Shown: one piece after another, positions 1 through 2,808 of the stretch
Layout: every line of letters begins with the position of its first letter
How positions within the stretch are numbered: position 1 is the stretch's first letter
From: Candidatus Martarchaeota archaeon
Lineage (GTDB): Archaea > Micrarchaeota > Micrarchaeia > Norongarragalinales > UBA8480
NCBI GenBank assembly: GCA_023474775.1
Contig: JAMCXP010000052.1
Span: 1 to 5,806 of the forward strand
Direction of reading: 5' to 3'
DNA: 5,806 nucleotides
Notes under the pieces: generated by a model
What the model was told of the DNA's origin: nothing
Databases searched by the model: none
What the model saw: only the letters and a program-made list of their open reading frames with translations
Program-made: the position numbers and the translations under genes

Positions 1-158
1 CCCTGGTGTTAGGAGTTTTAAATGGCTTGGCATTAGCCCCGCCGTAAGTCTGCTGAAGAATAGGCGTTTCAAACTCTATGTAGCCTTTTGAATCAAGAAA
101 ATCTCTTACATATTTTAATATTTTAGCCCTTATAATGAAAAAACTCCTAACACCAGGG
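1..158. repeat. 19-bp perfect inverted repeat, arms 1-19 and 140-158
   Basis: Bases 1-19 are the exact reverse complement of 140-158, with a 120-base spacer. Both arms lie inside lysS. The inner arm encodes the NPGVRSF region, and the outer arm encodes KTPNTR exactly where the LysRS family should continue past GGA.A.PF.T. The repeat starts at the first base of the window. A chance 19-bp match in under 6 kb is very unlikely. The most economical reading is a fold-back chimera at a contig end; a real inversion junction is the alternative. Confidence 0.9.
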
Positions 159-631
159 TTGGAAATCAAATCCAAATGTCTCTTCCTGTACCTAAGCTCA
201 ACATCGGTCAAACCATGAAACTTTTCAGGTAGACCTGAAAGCGATTTTGAAAGCAATTCAATACTTTTAGCTTCAACACTGATCTCCCCTCTCTTTGTTT
301 TCATCACCCTTCCCTCAACACCCACAATATCGCCAGAGTCAATAAACTCAAGAAGCTTAACCGACTTTTCATCAGTATCTTGAATTGTCAATTTTTCAGC
401 AGCCAAAACCTGAATCTTCCCCTCCTGATCCAAAAGATCAATGAAAGTTAATTTTCCAACAGTCCTCATCCTTATAATCCTTCCAGCGACGCTTACCTCT
501 TTGCCTTCAAATCTCTGAAAATTAGATGTTATTTCAACAGAGTGATTCTTCTGACTAAAAGAATAAGGATAAGGATTGATACCCAAACCCGTTAATTTTG
601 AAAGCTTCTCAACTCTATAACCGTCAACCAT
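1..631 (-). CDS. lysS: Lysyl-tRNA synthetase, class II (N-terminal part; runs off the left edge)
   Basis: Class II LysRS charges tRNA-Lys with lysine in the cytoplasm. I translated 210 residues by hand. Visible family marks are GINPYPYSF near residues 18-25, an OB-fold anticodon-binding domain at about 45-130 (VAGRIIRMRTVGKLTFIDL, then GKIQVL), the linker LPEKFHGLTDVELRYRKRHLD at 134-154, class II motif 1 around 171-190 ending FETP, and GGANAKPFKT at 197-206. The family is about 490-500 residues, so motifs 2 and 3 lie outside the window. The ATG at 631 is well bounded, since an in-frame TGA sits immediately upstream. There is no Shine-Dalgarno site close to it, and a TATA-like box about 23 bases upstream fits a leaderless mRNA. 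The last codons (PNTR) depart from the usual family pattern after KT and coincide with an inverted repeat, so the extreme left edge may be an assembly artefact. AspRS/AsnRS share the fold, but the linker and GGA.A.PF.T pattern are LysRS. Confidence 0.93.
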   Translation of the reverse strand, partial: MVDGYRVEKLSKLTGLGINPYPYSFSQKNHSVEITSNFQRFEGKEVSVAGRIIRMRTVGKLTFIDLLDQEGKIQVLAAEKLTIQDTDEKSVKLLEFIDSGDIVGVEGRVMKTKRGEISVEAKSIELLSKSLSGLPEKFHGLTDVELRYRKRHLDLISNPGVRSFFIIRAKILKYVRDFLDSKGYIEFETPILQQTYGGANAKPFKTPNTR

Positions 632-648
632 TCAACAAACACTACTAC

Positions 649-658
649 AAATAATAAA
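649..658 (-). promoter_or_regulatory. Candidate TATA box for lysS
   Basis: On the minus strand this reads TTTATTATTT, lying 18-27 bases before the lysS ATG. An archaeal TATA box centred about 25 bases before the transcription start would put that start at or near the ATG, matching the missing Shine-Dalgarno site. The region is AT-rich and no clear BRE is visible, so this is tentative. Confidence 0.35.
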
Positions 659-755
659 CCTCATTCATTTTATTCATTTCGCTCTACTGGAGTGAAACAA
701 TACCGTGACAACAGTCTTCATGAAATGGCTGGAAGAACTTATGAAAGAAAAGGGA

Positions 756-782
756 ATAGCAATTATAATGTTAAATTGCTAT
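756..782 (-). terminator. Hairpin at the end of the GNAT gene, possible terminator
   Basis: The 9-bp perfect arms 756-764 and 774-782 (ATAGCAATT / AATTGCTAT) surround a 9-base loop and include the GNAT stop codon at 779-781. On the minus strand the hairpin is followed by the pyrimidine-rich TCCCTTTTCTTTC. Archaeal termination relies mainly on T-rich tracts, so this could end the GNAT transcript before the separate lysS promoter. The stem is AT-rich and weak. Confidence 0.35.
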
Positions 783-1327
783 ATTTTCTTAACCATCATT
801 ATCGAATCATGATAACGATTTTTATATAATATTTTGCCTGGAATTTTACCCGCTCTTTTGAAGCCCAGACTCTTGTAGACATGAATAGCGCAATCGTTGA
901 TGTCAAGAACTTCTAGATAAATCAGCTTAATACCTGTTTTTTTTGCCAATTCAATTACATTTTTCATCAAAACCTTTCCAATGCCAATGGAACGGTATTT
1001 TTTGGATATTGCTATCCCAATGCTGCCAACATGTCTTTCTCTCATTGAATGAATTTTTAACTCACAGTTTCCAACCACTCTTCCATTCACTTCAGCAACA
1101 AGCATTATTCTGTTACCTTTCATGATTTCAGCTAAAGTATTCCTTAGAAATTTTGCCTCTTCCTTTATCGTCGCCTTATTGTTTTTAAGAATCATCGCCT
1201 GCTCTTCAACAAGATCATTGATCATTTTTCTTAAATCAAAAACATCTGATTTTTTTGGAGTTCTGATTCCAATACTTAAACCGTTTCGTTCAAAAGCTGA
1301 TAACACTTCCCCTGACTTTAAAATCAT
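779..1327 (-). CDS. GNAT-family N-acetyltransferase
   Basis: The 182-residue single-domain protein should transfer an acetyl group from acetyl-CoA to an amine. The substrate (protein N-terminus, amino acid, polyamine or other) cannot be told from sequence. The GNAT fold starts near IRTPKKSDV (21-29). Motif A runs about 100-128, with the acetyl-CoA pyrophosphate-binding loop R112-S-I-G115-I-G117-K, fitting Q/R-x-x-G-x-G/A. Motif B follows (IYLEVLDINDCAIHVYKSLGF, about 136-156), and the C-terminal strand YHDSIMM (172-178) is common in RimI- and amino-acid-acetyltransferase-like members. The ATG at 1327 gives a normal full-length domain. No convincing Shine-Dalgarno site precedes it, and an AT-rich box centred about 27 bases upstream would suit a leaderless message. 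It is divergent from the HELLH gene and 147 bases from lysS, with a hairpin at its stop, so it is probably its own transcription unit. Confidence 0.88.
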   Translation of the reverse strand: MILKSGEVLSAFERNGLSIGIRTPKKSDVFDLRKMINDLVEEQAMILKNNKATIKEEAKFLRNTLAEIMKGNRIMLVAEVNGRVVGNCELKIHSMRERHVGSIGIAISKKYRSIGIGKVLMKNVIELAKKTGIKLIYLEVLDINDCAIHVYKSLGFKRAGKIPGKILYKNRYHDSIMMVKKI

Positions 1328-1348
1328 GATTCTTTTTACGCTTGATCG

Positions 1349-1358
1349 ATTTTAAATT
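1349..1358 (-). promoter_or_regulatory. Candidate TATA box for the GNAT gene
   Basis: An AATTTAAA-type AT-rich box on the minus strand is centred about 27 bases before the ATG at 1327, the spacing expected for leaderless archaeal transcription. A second candidate, TTTTTATAAC at 1374-1383, would instead give a leader of roughly 25 bases. The sequence alone does not decide between them. Confidence 0.3.
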
Positions 1359-1397
1359 TATTGATGAAAAAACGTTATAAAAACATTATTTTTTTAG

Positions 1398-1427
1398 AAA
1401 AAACCATTGTTTTGTAATGGTTTTTTT
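1398..1427. terminator. Perfect 11-bp hairpin with T7 tract between divergent genes
   Basis: Arms 1398-1408 (six A, then CCATT) and 1416-1426 (AATGG, then six T) pair perfectly around a 7-base loop, and the plus strand ends in seven T at 1421-1427. It resembles an intrinsic terminator and is nearly symmetrical, so it could act both ways. It lies upstream of both flanking genes, not after either, so it may block antisense or runaway transcription between divergent promoters, or mark an insertion edge. The structure is plain; the function is inferred. Confidence 0.5.
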
Positions 1428-1434
1428 GCGGTGG

Positions 1435-1446
1435 TTTTAAATACTT
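1435..1446 (+). promoter_or_regulatory. Archaeal TATA box for the HELLH gene
   Basis: TTTTAAATACTT is a good match to archaeal TATA elements (TTTAAATA type). Its centre is about 36 bases before the ATG at 1477, so transcription should start near 1465, leaving a short leader that just includes the GGTGA site. It sits immediately after the T7 hairpin. Confidence 0.6.
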
Positions 1447-1467
1447 ATGAATTTAAATCAGTAAAGT

Positions 1468-1472
1468 GGTGA
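1468..1472 (+). promoter_or_regulatory. Shine-Dalgarno site for the HELLH gene
   Basis: GGTGA, complementary to the archaeal 16S rRNA 3' end, sits 4 bases before the ATG at 1477 and fixes that start. It is the only clear Shine-Dalgarno site in the window; lysS and the GNAT gene lack one. Confidence 0.65.
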
Positions 1473-1476
1473 GAGT

Positions 1477-2115
1477 ATGCTGGATCCTAAGATAGAGTTT
1501 AGGTATTCATGGATATATAATCAAAAGATTAAGCGTTATCTAACATCCATTGCTAAACATGATGAAGTTTTAAGGCGTGGTTTGCAGGATTATCCAAAAG
1601 AAGGATCTATTCTAAAAGCTGTAAAGAAATATGAGAAGGAATGGAACAAACATGATAAGGCAGTGTTAGCTGAGATTTCTAGGGTTAGTGGTTTGAAGTG
1701 GAGGCAGAAAAAGATAATTGTTTATGTTGTTGGTAGGATAATTCCTTTTTCAGATCCTTTGACTTTGCCGGTTTATAAGTCTCGCGTTAAGTTTGTAGAT
1801 AATTTAACGCATGAGTTGTTGCATCAGATTCAAAGTCAAAACTGGGAAGGGGTATTGAATTTTTATAAGTTTGTTAATAGGAAGTATAAAAATGAAAGTG
1901 TGACTACTAAGAATCATATTATTGTTCATGCAATTCACAAGTATTTGTACTTAAAGTTTTTTGGGGTTAAGCGTTTGAATTTGGATATTAAAAGTTGTTC
2001 TAGTAGAGTTGATTACAAGAGGTCATGGGATATTGTTCAAAGTGAGGGTTACGAGAATTTGATTAAAGATTTTAGAAGTAGAGTTAAAAAAAACCAGGTG
2101 GATTTGAATAGCTAG
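1477..2115 (+). CDS. Unrecognised protein with HELLH zinc-metalloprotease-like motif
   Basis: I do not recognise this 212-residue family. The key feature is DNLTHELLHQIQSQNW, with HELLH at 112-116. This is the HExxH pattern in which two histidines bind zinc and the glutamate activates water in zincin metallopeptidases. A later cluster, H147-x3-H151-x2-H154, could supply a third ligand; no gluzincin or metzincin signature is evident, so the ligand set is open. The N-terminal third is highly charged and probably helical (about 15-75), a short hydrophobic strand IIVYVVGRII lies at 80-89, and the tail is basic. No signal peptide or membrane helix is visible, so it is probably cytoplasmic. The start is supported by a TATA box and GGTGA. 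The gene is much AT-richer than rpoA: 18 of 60 G/C at 1921-1980 against 30 of 60 at 3601-3660, possibly a sign of transfer. HExxH alone does not prove protease activity. Confidence 0.75.
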   Translation: MLDPKIEFRYSWIYNQKIKRYLTSIAKHDEVLRRGLQDYPKEGSILKAVKKYEKEWNKHDKAVLAEISRVSGLKWRQKKIIVYVVGRIIPFSDPLTLPVYKSRVKFVDNLTHELLHQIQSQNWEGVLNFYKFVNRKYKNESVTTKNHIIVHAIHKYLYLKFFGVKRLNLDIKSCSSRVDYKRSWDIVQSEGYENLIKDFRSRVKKNQVDLNS

Positions 2116-2152
2116 AGATTTACTCTAGAATGATTTGAAGAGAAAAAAACGA

Positions 2153-2631
2153 GATTACGGCTTTGCTCGCCTCTTTTAAAGTTGGCTTGTCAAAGCTAAG
2201 GAAAAACGCTAGGGAAAGCAACGTCAAAATCAAAACAAAACACGGGCTCATAGAAGAGTTCAACTATCCTAAAAAATACTCTGCTATTATCTCCACGGCG
2301 ACATTGCAATTTATCAAGAGGAAGAATATCAAAAAAAACAATCAAAAAAATCAAAGAAAACACTCTTGACGGCGGGGTAAATGTTATAAGCGTTTTAACA
2401 AGAGACGACCCTGGATTTAAAAGAAACCCTAAAAGAGCAGGCTATTTCAAGAAAAGCGAGCTTAAAAACTTCTATAAAGACTGGAATGTAAAGTTTTACA
2501 AGGAAATGATAACTCCTTGTTAAAAGCATGGAAACGGAAAGTGGCACAAGCACGGCGCTGCTGCGATAATAGCGATTAAAAACACTGGAATACAAAACAG
2601 CTTCAACAGAGCTAAGAAGAGCGAAGCGTGA
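2153..2631 (+). pseudogene. Decayed TehB-like SAM-dependent methyltransferase
   Basis: Two frames together resemble the C-terminal half of a class I methyltransferase of the TehB/tellurite-resistance type, about 190-200 residues when whole. The first frame (from about 2163) gives KVGLSKLRKNARESNVKIKT and then PKKYSAIISTATLQFI, resembling the strand-4 region. After an A8 run (2331-2338) the reading must shift by one base to continue KKIKENTLDGGVNVISVLTR, DPGFKRNPKRAGYFKKSELK and FYKDWNVKFYKEMITP. Seven A would restore the frame. A TAA at 2521-2523 then interrupts it where related proteins have roughly TPWEKHG; GKWHKHGAAAIIAIK follows, and the frame closes at TGA 2629-2631. The N-terminal part with the SAM-binding DLGCGxG loop is absent, and a trace DYGFA at 2153-2167 is in another frame. 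There is no start codon or promoter of note. Family assignment is from memory of the sequence pattern. Confidence 0.72.
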
Positions 2632-2753
2632 AACCCAACAGAGGCAAACCATCCGATTCAACAATGTGGTGCCTGTGGGAACCGGAACGAACAGCACGCT
2701 GCTCTAAAAATTTATTTTGAGTTTGGAAGATTCGAAAATTATAACTGTGCTCC
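2632..2753. other. Non-coding convergent region after rpoA
   Basis: The end of the pseudogene faces the end of rpoA across this stretch. It contains the outer arm (2662-2688) of the 27-bp inverted repeat and a small GC-rich near-palindrome (CAGCACGCTG, 2692-2701). On the minus strand a short T5 tract (2706-2710), about 45 bases past the rpoA stop, could help end that transcript. I see no gene here. Of the genes that often follow archaeal rpoA2 (L30e, nusA, S12), none is present. Confidence 0.6.
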
Positions 2754-2808
2754 TCACTCCACATCCATTTCAAGCTCCACTGTTCCGGTTCCCACAGGCA
2801 CCACATTG
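2662..2808. repeat. 27-bp perfect inverted repeat joining the rpoA 3' end and its downstream spacer
   Basis: Bases 2662-2688 are the exact reverse complement of 2782-2808, with a 93-base spacer. The inner arm is rpoA coding sequence for NVVPVGTGT, the conserved A'' C-terminal motif. The outer arm lies past the stop codon, and similarity ends abruptly on both sides. The rpoA transcript could fold into a 27-bp stem enclosing its own stop codon. Chance is excluded for a 27-base match at this scale. Origin is open: a replication template switch, a chimera, or a real regulatory hairpin. Confidence 0.92.

Noticed and set aside
677..697. Small stem TTTCGCT/AGTGAAA in the lysS upstream region
   Set aside because: Seven base pairs with a wobble and no associated T-tract; too weak to call a regulatory RNA.
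698..808. Short plus-strand frame reading VFMKWLEELMKEKGIAIIML
   Set aside because: It looks protein-like but is about 36 codons, overlaps the GNAT end and has no start signal. It could be a gene remnant, but I cannot assign it.
2112..2128. CTAGAG/CTCTAG hairpin at the stop of the HELLH gene
   Set aside because: Only 6 bp and not followed by a T-tract, so not a convincing terminator.
2331..2338. A8 run as a programmed frameshift site
   Set aside because: The downstream frame has a further stop at 2521-2523 and the SAM-binding N-terminus is missing, so decay explains it better.
2163..2369. 68-codon plus-strand frame starting with TTG
   Set aside because: It is the first part of the methyltransferase pseudogene. 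It has no good start or ribosome site and ends by frameshift at the A8 run.
2656..2718. Zinc-ribbon-like reading (QQCGACGNRNEQHAALKIYF)
   Set aside because: The CxxC falls entirely in the inverted copy of rpoA sequence, there is no start codon, and the next upstream in-frame codon boundary is a stop, so it is a by-product of the repeat.
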